This document shows positions 44,632 to 54,317 of a DNA stretch of 64,000 nucleotides, piece by piece. How positions within the stretch are numbered: the first letter of the stretch is position 1; the number at the start of each line of letters is the position of its first letter. Made by a program: the position numbers and the translations under genes. Source of the stretch: Cyanodermella asteris (Eukaryota > Ascomycota > Lecanoromycetes > Ostropales > Stictidaceae); assembly GCA_900618795.1 (NCBI GenBank), contig UYJD01000002.1, forward strand, positions 1,045,150-1,109,149. The letters run 5' to 3'. The notes under the pieces are model-generated. The model saw only the letters and a list, made by a program, of their open reading frames with translations. It made no database searches and had not been told where the DNA came from.

Positions 44632-46311
44632 TCATGCTGCCCTTCCCTTTTTGCGAGTTGAAGGTCCCTTGTAGTCCAACACCCGGCGTTTGCTATGATC
44701 CTGGGCCAATCTGTACTGCGAGTAAAGAACCAGAGCATCTTTCATGACCACGAACAAGCACCCGCCGATGATGCTACGACCCCATTTTGTTTGGAGAAGT
44801 CCAGACCTCCGTGCTAGAGGCGACGACGTCCACTTCTCAGGAAGAGCCATCCTCATGGCCTCGCCCATCAACGCTGCAATGGCCGGAAAGCAAAGGGCAC
44901 CGAGAACGGTATCGGCAACCTTATTTGCTGAAAGTATTAGGCCCTGGTTTTGCTGAGCGGCGTGCTGTGGATTCCTCCTCGGCTGTGGTGCTGGACGCGC
45001 ATTTTCTGCGTTGGGCCGTTGCTCGTTGTTGCCAGCTGCGTCCTGTTCTTGATTTGCATTCCGAGCTTCTGCGGCGTGCATAGCCTCATCGATAGCTTCT
45101 TGCACGCCTTCTGGGTCTTCTAGCTCGCCGTCGTCACCAAACTGTATTTCCGCATTCAGTTCAATCTCAAGGTCGTCTTCTCTTACTGCCGCCGCCTCAT
45201 CGGCCTCGACTTCATGTACTTCGTCATCTTCCTCACCCGGCCGTGGTTCTCGCTGAACAGCCTTCAGCCACTTCTTCTGCTTCTGAGCAAAAAGTCTGGC
45301 GAAAGCCACGTTATAGATTTGTCTTATGTAAGGCAGGCTCGCGAAGGCAGTGGCTGCGTTTGGCGGCCAGAATTCAGTTGGACCAGCAACAAGCTGAACT
45401 TGGCCAGCGCTGCCCACCACCACACGCCTAATATGTCGGAATACTGTCACTTCGGGTGCCAGAAAAATGAGGGGCACGATCGGTAGAAAGCTGTCTGCTA
45501 GCCTGGTTCGGCCCAGGACAAGAACGACCGGGATCATGGGCAGACCTAGAGTTAACCTGAAGCCTGCCTTGATCGGACCTCCCCGGGACGTTGGCCCGGT
45601 CAGCTTTGCCCAGTCTTCCGGACCTAATACCAGTATAGCACTGATAGCGCCATGAATGAAGCAAGCACTAAAGATGCCACCAAACAGCATGCCAGCAACG
45701 CCAGGTAAGACCAGTGTCCCTGTGACTCTCTCCACGGCTCTTATACTAGCAACGACGGGGCTCCACGGGCGTGCTATGCGTATCTCCGACTTGCATTGTG
45801 GGCATTGTATCTTGTTCTTCCGCCGCCTAGACGCTTGTGACATGCTTGCAGGAGGGGCTTCCAGATCTGCGATCCAGTCTAGCAGACATGTCTCGTGAGC
45901 GGTCAGAGCGCATGGACACGGTGTCCGCCATGCTGATGTTTCCGGCCCGTCTTCCGTACTGTCCCCAAAGCATATCCAACACTTCTTATGTTCGTTCGAT
46001 GTCGACTGCCGCGTTAAGGAGGGCTTGTCCCGAGCGGGCGACGGATATGATGCGGAGCTGGCGTTCGTCGGTCGCTGACCCGAGGTATGTTGGGAAGGAA
46101 CAGGCGAAGATGAGAGGTCTTGTTCTTGAGCTGGAGGAGTATGGGCAGGCTCGTACGTTCTAGACAGGGAACGTGGGCTTGAGGATATGAGAACGGTGTC
46201 GGAGCCAGTGTCCTGGGTAATAGGGCTGGATTGCGTATCTTCTGACGATGAGTTCTGTGCTTGTCGACTGGGTGAGGATGGCGATTCTGGTTGGGAATGA
46301 TGAGAGGACAT
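44632..46311 (-). CDS. RING-CH (MARCH-type) membrane E3 ubiquitin ligase, 559 aa
   Basis: A probable integral-membrane ubiquitin ligase of the ER or endosomes. A Ser/Gln-rich N-terminal region (1-110) is followed by a RING-CH zinc domain at about 112-175 with the C4HC3 order: CWIC, then CPC, HETC, and CPQC. Two or more hydrophobic segments follow (near 185-225, VLPGVAGMLFGGIFSACFIHGAISAILVL in pieces, and near 250-285). The cytosolic region is rich in Asp/Glu with coiled-coil tendency (about 345-440), and a last hydrophobic stretch lies near 485-535. The open frame continues upstream to 46578, but ATG 46311 directly before SSHHSQPESPSS gives the simplest start; the upstream extension has leader-like composition. 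The substrate is unknown. Confidence 0.85.
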   Translation of the reverse strand: MSSHHSQPESPSSPSRQAQNSSSEDTQSSPITQDTGSDTVLISSSPRSLSRTYEPAHTPPAQEQDLSSSPVPSQHTSGQRPTNASSASYPSPARDKPSLTRQSTSNEHKKCWICFGDSTEDGPETSAWRTPCPCALTAHETCLLDWIADLEAPPASMSQASRRRKNKIQCPQCKSEIRIARPWSPVVASIRAVERVTGTLVLPGVAGMLFGGIFSACFIHGAISAILVLGPEDWAKLTGPTSRGGPIKAGFRLTLGLPMIPVVLVLGRTRLADSFLPIVPLIFLAPEVTVFRHIRRVVVGSAGQVQLVAGPTEFWPPNAATAFASLPYIRQIYNVAFARLFAQKQKKWLKAVQREPRPGEEDDEVHEVEADEAAAVREDDLEIELNAEIQFGDDGELEDPEGVQEAIDEAMHAAEARNANQEQDAAGNNEQRPNAENARPAPQPRRNPQHAAQQNQGLILSANKVADTVLGALCFPAIAALMGEAMRMALPEKWTSSPLARRSGLLQTKWGRSIIGGCLFVVMKDALVLYSQYRLAQDHSKRRVLDYKGPSTRKKGRAA

Positions 46312-47202
46312 GACGAGGAGCTGAAGGGAATGAGGTACGGCTAGCGATAGCCTCCAGACTAGGGAGTGACAACACGTGTGAGAAATACGGTGATCTAGGA
46401 ATATGAAGTTAGCTGCAAGTTGCCTGCCTGAAGCGGAAGTCTGCGTGGCCGAGGTTGACGTCGATGGTGCACGCGCTTTTCCAACGTTTCCCGCAGTGCA
46501 ACTCCGGCCGGCATTTCGACCATTGTTGCGGGAACGCCTAAAAAGACCTCTCCTTGGTCGTAAAAAGACCAACAACAACCTGTAAAAAGATCACCCTCTA
46601 GCGAATCAGAATGCTAGGATTTAGTCGTGTTCGCTGAGGGTCCCCTAGAGTTCTCGCCTCGCCCACCTAAAGTAGCTACTGAGACTACCCTTTAAATCAC
46701 CACCCAAGGTCCCCTCCCTAAACCACCTAAGATACCCCGCAAGACTCGACCTATAGATGCAGCTTAGATGCGTTAGATAATTCGCTGTAGTGAAGTCCGT
46801 GGGTGACTAAGATAGCTAACTCAGCTACCAGCTTCAGGTGGTCTTAGTAGGCGCCTAAGGGGTTACCGCAGGTAGCGGTCCAGGTGGTAGTCTTGGCAGC
46901 CCAGTTATGTGGTGAGCTTCAGCGAGCTAGGTGGCAGTCTTAGGTGGTTACAGCATGGTGTCATCTTTTCACTGATAGGAGGGTGGTCTCATTATCTGTG
47001 TGGCAGGGGCCCCTGTGCTGTCACGACAGTTGTTGTAGTGTTGTCTGCTCGCTTTCTTCTTCTTTTTCTGGTCCAGGTGAACGATGTTTGCGCTTAGTTT
47101 ATTGACCGGCGAATCGAAAAGGATCACGAGAGCGCATGAGACTGGTCTGCTCCCAAATTTGGACGCAAGGAGAACTATAGCAGATCATTTGCTGGCATCT
47201 AT
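46312..47202. other. Intergenic region with a 12-bp-periodic island
   Basis: Lies between the start of the RING-CH gene and the end of the aspartic protease gene. The first 270 bases are the leader of the RING-CH gene. The island at 46663-46950 is described separately. The rest shows nothing of note. Confidence 0.5.
46663..46950. repeat. 12-bp-periodic inverted repeat island
   Basis: About 24 degenerate units of 12 bp. The left half is built on CCACCTAAGA-like words (46663, about 46721). The right half is built on the complement, TCTTAGGTGG-like words (about 46814, 46880, 46927, 46939). The clearest inverted pair is AACCACCTAAGA at 46721-46732 against TCTTAGGTGGTT at 46938-46949, separated by about 205 bp. 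The whole could fold into a long imperfect hairpin. I see no coding potential and no transposase. Confidence 0.5.
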
Positions 47203-48375
47203 CTACGCCTTGCACACATCTTCTGTCGAAGTATAATTTGCCTCAGTGAACGTGATCTCGAGGTTGTCAAGGTCATACGAAACATACAACCCACGCAGCA
47301 AAGGTGCTGCGATGACACCAAATCCATAACCAGATACCTCTGCTCCACACTGTCCAGGACCATACTCAGTGATGAGCGTCGACAAGGGTACTGACACGCT
47401 GTCCTTTCCGTCATTGAATGACAATCCGATCGCATTGGCAGGATCTGCGTCCCTGTACTTGCAGTCTACTTCGACCACGCCACTGCTTGCAGCAGTTTTC
47501 ACGCCCCAAAAGTCAAAAATGCTCTGTGCCATGTCCTGATCCAGCGCAAGATCGTGCGTACCACTGTCCACCAGCACTGGACCATTTTCTGCTGGATAAG
47601 AGGTCGTGTTCACACTGCCGTTCGTTGCCTTCAAAGTGAGGGCAGCCGCCGTCAGATTGACGAAGTTGGCTTGGTACCCAGAGTCGGCTGTTAAGGCCAT
47701 GGGCACTGTGAAGGGCTTGGTCGCTTGCTTGGCTTTATCGACACCATTGAACAAAATGTTGCCGGTGGCGTTGGGCTCGTTCGGTCCCAGGAACAAACTG
47801 AAGAACCGTCTGTCGATGGCGCCGCGGTCGTGCAGCTGTTCGAGTAGATTGTCCACCTGCTGGCATGTTCGTGGAGATACGCTAACATTGCAGTAATTGC
47901 CCAGGCCGAGAAAGCCGGCTTGTGGCCCATTGAAGTGGAAACTTGGACGTGAAAATGAATCCTCTTTGCCGATGGTAAAGTTTGAGAATTCAGCGCCACC
48001 GAATCGAAGAGTGTCATTGATGTATGCACCATTGGGGTCAGGCCCGACAGGTGCGCCATAACCATTGCTGACGAAGATCGCCGTGGAAGAGGTTAGATTA
48101 TCGTAAGTCCCGTAATCTTCGCATCTGTTTTCTTGACAGGCAAGTGACGATTTGTTCATGAATCCTGGGGCCTCAGCGCTCCCTGTGTCGGCGATTACAA
48201 CGTTGCGCTGCGGTGGGGTGCCAACTTGGAACTCAGCACCATACTGAGATTGATTCTGAATTCGAACCAGTGGGAGCTCGAGAACGCCGTTTGGGATTGA
48301 CGGTAACGCCCCGACTCCGGAGACAAGGCTCAGGGCGAGGGTGTAGAGAGTACTCTTTGGGACCATCGTTGTCAT
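47203..48375 (-). CDS. Secreted pepsin-like aspartic protease, 390 aa
   Basis: An extracellular or cell-surface A1-family endopeptidase, most active at acid pH. A signal peptide is visible at the N-terminus (residues about 8-23, TLYTLALSLVSGVGALP). There is only a short pro-segment, then the start of the mature fold at YGAEFQVGTPPQ. Both catalytic aspartates are present: Asp63 in ADTGS and Asp272 or so in LVDSGT. There are many potential N-glycosylation sites (NQS, NKS, NLT, NDT, NFT, NVS, NAT, NGS). Cys pairs near the flap and in the C-lobe fit the usual disulfides. No GPI signal is obvious, since the C-terminus ends at a Cys-Lys-Ala without a hydrophobic tail. The start may be ATG 48375 or ATG 48366. 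Divergent with a secreted carboxypeptidase 644 bp away. Confidence 0.9.
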   Translation of the reverse strand: MTTMVPKSTLYTLALSLVSGVGALPSIPNGVLELPLVRIQNQSQYGAEFQVGTPPQRNVVIADTGSAEAPGFMNKSSLACQENRCEDYGTYDNLTSSTAIFVSNGYGAPVGPDPNGAYINDTLRFGGAEFSNFTIGKEDSFSRPSFHFNGPQAGFLGLGNYCNVSVSPRTCQQVDNLLEQLHDRGAIDRRFFSLFLGPNEPNATGNILFNGVDKAKQATKPFTVPMALTADSGYQANFVNLTAAALTLKATNGSVNTTSYPAENGPVLVDSGTHDLALDQDMAQSIFDFWGVKTAASSGVVEVDCKYRDADPANAIGLSFNDGKDSVSVPLSTLITEYGPGQCGAEVSGYGFGVIAAPLLRGLYVSYDLDNLEITFTEANYTSTEDVCKA

Positions 48376-49019
48376 GGGTTGATTTTCACGATAATCTAGT
48401 GCAAGTAAGGGAAGTAGCCTCCATACTTATAGATGTCTGCCTCTCAGAGGACGCGGGACGCCTGGCCCCTGGTACATGTAATTGTCTAGGCATGTCTACC
48501 AAGAGTTACGACGTTGCGAACATTACTGCTAGATCCGATGAAATCATAACTCGCAGTCGGTGGGCCGGGCATGGGATGGCTTGTGAAGTTGCCATGCCTC
48601 TTGTCCGCATCCTTTCGGGACCGTCCTCAAAGTATATCACACACTTAGGATTAAGGTTGGGGGCCAAATGATGACCATTTCAGCCGCGGTCGATCGGAAG
48701 TGGAATAATGACGAGGCATCATCGCTTGTACTGTGCTTCGTGCACTCGCTTGCATGCATGCTACAGCTCTTGGCCAACGTGTGTCGTCGAAACATACTCT
48801 TCCGGAGCAGCGCGGAAGGTCCGAAGGATTCGTATTCTACAAACATCGGTCAGATGGCTGTGACTGGGTGGTGACCGGTGAGGTATCACTGGCCCCTTCG
48901 GACCCGTGGATCGTACATCACAGCAATCATCGTCAGGAGCTTAAATATGAGCTTGAGATATATATGGCACCGTTGGCTACCATCTGACGGCCTTATGCCG
49001 ACGCCGCACACAATACAAG
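48376..49019. promoter_or_regulatory. Shared divergent promoter of two secreted peptidases
   Basis: 644 bp between the start codons of the aspartic protease (-) and the serine carboxypeptidase (+). One exact copy of the PacC pH-response core (GCCAAG on the minus strand) lies at 48769-48774. A single such hexamer is expected by chance in a region of this size, so this is only a suggestion. A TATATATGG string near 48960 could be the TATA region for the carboxypeptidase gene. Confidence 0.4.
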
Positions 49020-50700
49020 ATGTTCTCAACAGGAGCTCTTTGGTTCACGATAATATCCCTCACGAGGCTTTCTGTGGGGTTCGACACTGGCAAAGTGCAG
49101 AAGTTTGCTGTCGACGGCGCCAATTTCCCGGGCATTGAGTTCGACATTGGAGAATCATACGCAGGAACGATTCCCATGTCGGCATCTGGTCCGTCCAACG
49201 CGAGCAATGGAACCCAAGAATCGTTGTTCTTCTGGTATTTCCCATCGAACAATACCAACGCAACCAACGAGACCTTGGTCTGGTTCAGCGGTGGACCGGG
49301 ATGCTCTTCGCTAGGTGGTGAGTCCTGTTTCTCCGTCTGTTTAGTAGTCGAAATAGCTCGCTGATGTGTATAGCTCTACTGCAAGAGAACGGGCCTGTGA
49401 CATGGCAACCGGGCTTCACAAGCCCATCACCGAACCCCTTCGGCTGGCAGCTGCTCACCAACACTCTCTGGATCGAGTTTCCTGTTGGCACAGGCTTCTC
49501 GCAAGGGACTCAGCTCGCCACAGATGAGGACGATGCTGCTGAACAGTTCCTTGGCTTCTGGAAGAATTTCGTGGATCTGTTCGACCTCCATCATGGCGAC
49601 GTGTACCTCAGTGGCGAGTCCTACGCGGGTATGTACGTTCCGTATGTTGCGTCACACATGCTGGATCGCAACGATACAACCTATTTCAACGTCCAGGGTA
49701 CGCTCTTGTACGACGCCTCGCTTGCGTCAAATGCGGTCCTAAAAGAGCTCGTCGCCGTGGATTTTATCTCAAGCAATCCTCAGTTGTTTGGATTCGACGA
49801 CCAGGAGGTCAAGAGATACCAAGGACTGGCAGACTCTTGCGGCTTTACCAAGTATATAGAGGATACTTTGCAATATCCGCCAAAGAACGGGCCTACTGCA
49901 CCTCCAGCGGTGGCACGTACTTGCGAACTGTGGACGCAAAGCTCTCGTGAAGCATCAGGTCTGAATCCTTGTTTTAATGTAAGTGCATCCGTCTTTTAGC
50001 AAGCGACTCCCCGCACCTACCTTTTATCTCTGGTGAACATTCAGTGCAACCATGCCTTGCTCGCACGGGGGCATCAAGGATGTTCAACCGAGCACCGTGC
50101 TGAAACTCTTAGGTCTACGACGTCAGATCACGCTGTCCATATCTTCCTTCGCCAATCAGTTCACCTGATGGGTCGCAGGTACCTGCAGGCCAAAAAGACT
50201 TTTTTAACCGCGACGACGTGAAGGCTGCTCTGCACGCCCCGACATCAATTCAGTGGCAGCTTTGTGTCGATGACTCTCAGGTATTCGTGAACGGTGCAGA
50301 CCTCAGTGCGATAGACAACAAGTACGGTCCCACAACCGTTCTTCCTGGTGTCATTGAGCAAAGCAAGAGAACCATCATTGCTCATAGTGACCTTGACTTT
50401 GATCTCGTAAAAACGGGAACACTGCTTGTGATACAAAACATGACTTGGGGAGGGGAGCAGGGATTCAGTGCTGCCCCTAACGACACCTTTGTGGTACCTT
50501 TCGGCAATTCTGATGCAAGGCAGTATACAGGTGGCGGTCGCATGGGATTGACAAAGACAGAGCGAGGCTTGACGTTCTGCTCTGTAAAACTCAGCGGGCA
50601 CATGGTTCCCCAGTACCAACCGGGTGCCGCGTTTCGACATGTCGAAGTATTATTGGGACGAGTGCCAGGTCTGAACTCGTCTGCTGGCCATACCGCATAG
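49020..50700 (+). CDS. Secreted serine carboxypeptidase (peptidase family S10), 496 aa
   Basis: Removes C-terminal residues from peptides, best at acid pH, outside the cell or in the vacuole. Three exons: 49020-49317, 49374-49978 and 50113-50700 (introns 56 and 134 bp). The N-terminus has a signal-peptide-like hydrophobic segment (LWFTIISLTRLSVG). The oxyanion motif GGPGCSSLGA LLQENGP spans the first splice. The catalytic Ser is Ser182 in GESYAG, the catalytic Asp lies in the AHSDLDFDL segment, and the His is in SGHMVPQ near the end. Potential glycosylation sites are plentiful. The middle intron joins NPCFN to VYDV, the expected transition in this family. The string between the two ends (49979-50112) contains other acceptor-like sites, so alternative splicing there cannot be excluded. 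Confidence 0.92.
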
Positions 50701-52190
50701 AAAGGAGATGAGACGAAATGAGACTCGACCTGGCTGCCAAGCCTGACAGAAATGTCCAGCAACCTGCTAAGATGTCCATTTGTGCGACTAGATATAATCC
50801 AGTTCCGTTCTTTTTCGGCTCTGTCTAGGAGCACAGCGTGCGTACCCAAGCTAACCGCCGCATGGCTGGTCGCTTGCGGGCGGCAAATACGACGGATGTA
50901 TCTGTCATCAGTAAGATGCGGCTCGTGTTGGGTGCAATTGTGCGTCTTCCGCCGTCGTGGGACGCCTGAAACAATCGATGGTTTATCTTGCATACGGTCG
51001 AGTGGATAACACTCCAGGCAGACGAAACCACGATAAGGCGCGCATCGGATGGGGTCGCGAAGATGCTCCTGACCGTTTCGGCCAACGACAAGATCTCAAA
51101 CACCAGCAACAGGTAGAAATCACGCGAAAACCACCACCTGGAACTGTCCGGCGCGTCTCAGTGTGTACTTTGACAGAGACAGGCACAAGCGATGAGCTGA
51201 GGAAGACGGGAAGGCCTTTCACGCGGCCGCGTCGCTGACACGAACTGTGCGAGCACGTCAGGCAGAAGTCTCTGATGTTTGGCCGAGCTCCCGAGTTCCA
51301 GGTTCAACAAAGATGCAGAAGTGGAAGTGGCTGGCTGTGGTTGGGGAGTAGAGAATGCGCTCTTCAGCGTCAGCATCTGACGCGCCGCCGTCGACCAATC
51401 AGCTTCGTGCTGCTAAAACGGTCCGGCGCGAACCGGCACGTTGCAGGGAGTCGGGGTTTCAACCTCACTTCCTCCATTCTGCACCACGGCCCCTCTCCTC
51501 CAATCGATCTTTTCTCGTTCCACCTCTTGGGATGCGGGCCTGCTATCGTGCATACTGGTACAGTACTGTACATCTGCTGCCATGGTACCGGCATGCGCGT
51601 CGACGCGCCAACTTGATGAGGCTCTACATCTGATACCGCCGACTGTTGTTTAGACGCCCGTCTCGTCGCCCTCACTATTTTGGTCGCCTCGCGCCCTTCA
51701 AGCGCCTAGCTACCACTCCGGACGCCGATTCCGCCCTGGCTGGACCTCGTTAACATGCGAGAATAGCTCTCGTGACGCGATCCACTGCCTTGAACGCGCC
51801 CGGATCGCTCTATCCTCCCTCGTTCCCGCCGCCACAATGCTACGGAAGCCCGATCAGGTAAACATCTGTCCCACTCAGAGGGTCCAAATATTTTCTTCCC
51901 CGCTGGTTTCATGTGGGTCCGGCGCGAAGCTTGCTTGTCGACGCTATCGATGTGTTCCATCTTTCTTCTTCGTCAAGGCCGGGTATGGCGCCTCTGGCCA
52001 GAGTCATCATCATATATCAAGACCGACCGGTCTCTCTCATCCACTCCCTTCTTCACTCTTCATCGATACCCCAGACTGCGTGTGTCTAGAGTCGTCTGCG
52101 ACGACTTTCCTTGTGTCTTGCTCGTTTTGCTTTGTGCCCTTCCTAAAACACTCATTGGAGCCGGTCTCCAGCATCTAATTACCATATACA
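50701..52190. other. Intergenic region, 1.5 kb
   Basis: I see no supported gene. The last 350 bases are C/T-rich and typical of a strong promoter and leader. A short frame starting ATG 51838 ends in a GTAAAC donor-like string at 51857 and may be an upstream open frame or a leader exon of the next gene. Confidence 0.4.
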
Positions 52191-53879
52191 ATGGCTCTTT
52201 CACCATACCAATTCCGCCCCATCACCCCGCCAATCGCCGAGGATGTCCCTGGCTTGATTCCTGGCTCGCACTGCAGAACCATCTCGGATGCTTCCAGCCG
52301 ATCAGCCCGTTCATCGCCGGAGTATGGCGAGTCCTTCGAGTACAATCCGGGTACCCCACTTGACCGATCGCCGAACCTCCAGGTTGGTGGTCCGGTCCTG
52401 ATTCCGCAGGTTCGGAAGCAGGATCTGTGCCCGGTATCCAGCTACTCCTATGGCGCTCCCAAGAGCCATAGACGTTCCTCCTCGGCGTCGACGAACCTCT
52501 ACGCACCTCAGGCCTTGCAGGTCAAGACCAATGTGTCCAGAGCAACCACCACGCCTCCAGAGGTGGTGAACTACGAGATTCCATCGGCTACAAGCACAGC
52601 ATACTCATACACTGGCTCCGCTACCTCTTACACAGGCTCTGCTGCTGATTTCATCCTCGGTCCTCAGATCAATGTTCCTCAGTTCCAGCGCAGACCCACG
52701 GGACACAGCAGATCAGTTTCTGAGTCTGTAATCGGCAATGCCTCGCTACCTCTTTACGGACAGGGCATGCAGCGCAAACCCTCTTACATGTCAAACATGT
52801 ACATGGCCCCGGCAATGGCTCAAGACAATTATGACTTTACCACGCCCGCCGAGTCGATCATGTCTGAGCCTGTCCTTGACCTTGACCTGCCCATGGAGAT
52901 GCTATCCGCCGATTACGACGAGCCGACCATAACTCAGCTCGACTTTCTGTCGTCGACAGCGCCCAGCGTGCAGATCTGCCGCCAGCAACCCCTCCCCCTG
53001 GGCAAGAACAAGAAGCCCCAATACTGGTTCGACATCCGCAACCTTTCCGAGTGGGAAGACTTCACCCTCGATACCATCCTTGGCATGCCCTCCTTCAAGG
53101 ACCTCCTGGGCGTGCCTATCACGCAGCGTGTCTTGCAGGAACCCATCATACTGCCCAGCCGCAAGCGCCCCGCCGATCAGAGTGAGCTCCGCACCCTTGT
53201 CCGCGAATTCTACGGCAGCAAGGTCAACAGCGCCTTGCGAGTCAGCCAGGGGGAGCGCAGACACATGGTCATGCGCGTCGGTCAGTCGCATGGCGGACCT
53301 GACTTTGTAAGCAACTACGAAATGCCGTCCACACAGACTATTGCGGGCAACGGATCGCGCGGCCGCGTTGTCGGTCTGGTCAAGTCTTTCGCCACGTGGA
53401 ACACCAGCTTGCGCACCAGCCTCGACCCCAACGAGCGCTGCCGCTATCTGGACGGCCTCTCTCACCTGCAGCGATGCATGCGTGAGTCCGAGTGCCGCTA
53501 CGGCTTCATCATCACCGAGACTGAACTAGTCTGCGTCCGCTATGGCACCGAGACGACCCCCTTCTTCGGTTTCCTCGAGCTTACAAGCAGCATCAGGCTG
53601 ACAGAGACGTCTGGTCTGACTGCCTGCTTGGCTCTGTGGTACTTGCACATGCTCGCCCGCGACGAGCCTCTGCCGGGCCAGTACAGCTACAGAGTTCACG
53701 TTGGCCTCCCCGGCGAACTGACCAGGCAGAATGTGCTTGATGAGAAAGACGACTGGATCGTCAAGTTGAAGATTGCCGAATACGAGAAGCGCGAGGCGAA
53801 GCAGACGAGAGGTTGGTTCGAACCCACCGAGAAGTGGAACAGGAGATTGGAGGGCGGTGGAATGCGAAGGAGGAGGTGA
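52191..53879 (+). CDS. Conserved fungal protein of unknown function, 562 aa
   Basis: An intronless gene. Residues 1-250 are disordered and rich in Ser, Pro, Thr and Tyr, with RRSSS-type phosphorylation sites and a YTGSATSYTGSA repeat near 140-152. From about 280 a folded domain begins (PQYWFDIRNLSEWEDFTLDTIL), continuing to about 540 with strands and helices. It includes the words YGFIITETELVCVRYG and, further on, a helix ending LALWYLHMLAR. A C-terminal basic stretch follows (KIAEYEKREAKQTRGWFEPTEKW). The strand pair around YGFIITETELVCVRYG resembles the core of PD-(D/E)XK-type folds that precede fungal FunK1 kinases, but I cannot see a convincing catalytic set, so this is a weak structural guess. 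The ATG start gives a conserved-looking N-terminus (SPYQFRPITPP). Confidence 0.75.
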   Translation: MALSPYQFRPITPPIAEDVPGLIPGSHCRTISDASSRSARSSPEYGESFEYNPGTPLDRSPNLQVGGPVLIPQVRKQDLCPVSSYSYGAPKSHRRSSSASTNLYAPQALQVKTNVSRATTTPPEVVNYEIPSATSTAYSYTGSATSYTGSAADFILGPQINVPQFQRRPTGHSRSVSESVIGNASLPLYGQGMQRKPSYMSNMYMAPAMAQDNYDFTTPAESIMSEPVLDLDLPMEMLSADYDEPTITQLDFLSSTAPSVQICRQQPLPLGKNKKPQYWFDIRNLSEWEDFTLDTILGMPSFKDLLGVPITQRVLQEPIILPSRKRPADQSELRTLVREFYGSKVNSALRVSQGERRHMVMRVGQSHGGPDFVSNYEMPSTQTIAGNGSRGRVVGLVKSFATWNTSLRTSLDPNERCRYLDGLSHLQRCMRESECRYGFIITETELVCVRYGTETTPFFGFLELTSSIRLTETSGLTACLALWYLHMLARDEPLPGQYSYRVHVGLPGELTRQNVLDEKDDWIVKLKIAEYEKREAKQTRGWFEPTEKWNRRLEGGGMRRRR

Positions 53880-54317
53880 GCTTGTGCTTGACGCAAGCTG
53901 GAGTTGAGACGCGGAGTTGGTGGTGGTGGAGGAGGAGCCGCTTATGATTACCACGAATGCATGGTGGCTGTCGTGTTTCTTCTGATCTGCTAGGCAGATC
54001 TGCTATACGCATTTACTGGTGTTTTCGGCACTTGTCTAATTAATCTATACAAATCAAACAAATTGTCAAAACAGATGACTCTACGTGCAGTTCTGCGAGT
54101 GATCTTCCCAGCGTACATTTTGCGTCAACCAGCGGCTCCTCCGTGGATTGAGCCCCACCATTGACATCAGTGCCATAAATAAACAGCCGTTTAGTCTCAG
54201 CCGAGTGGTCCCAGGGGGTCCAGAAAATGATAATACATACATACTACGGCTAGGATACGAACCTTTCGTCCAAAGCACGCAAGGGGATATCCAGACATCA
54301 TCGCACACACTATACCA
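53880..54317. other. Convergent intergenic region
   Basis: The 3' flanks of the unknown protein gene and of the hydrolase gene. Nothing else is visible. Confidence 0.4.
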
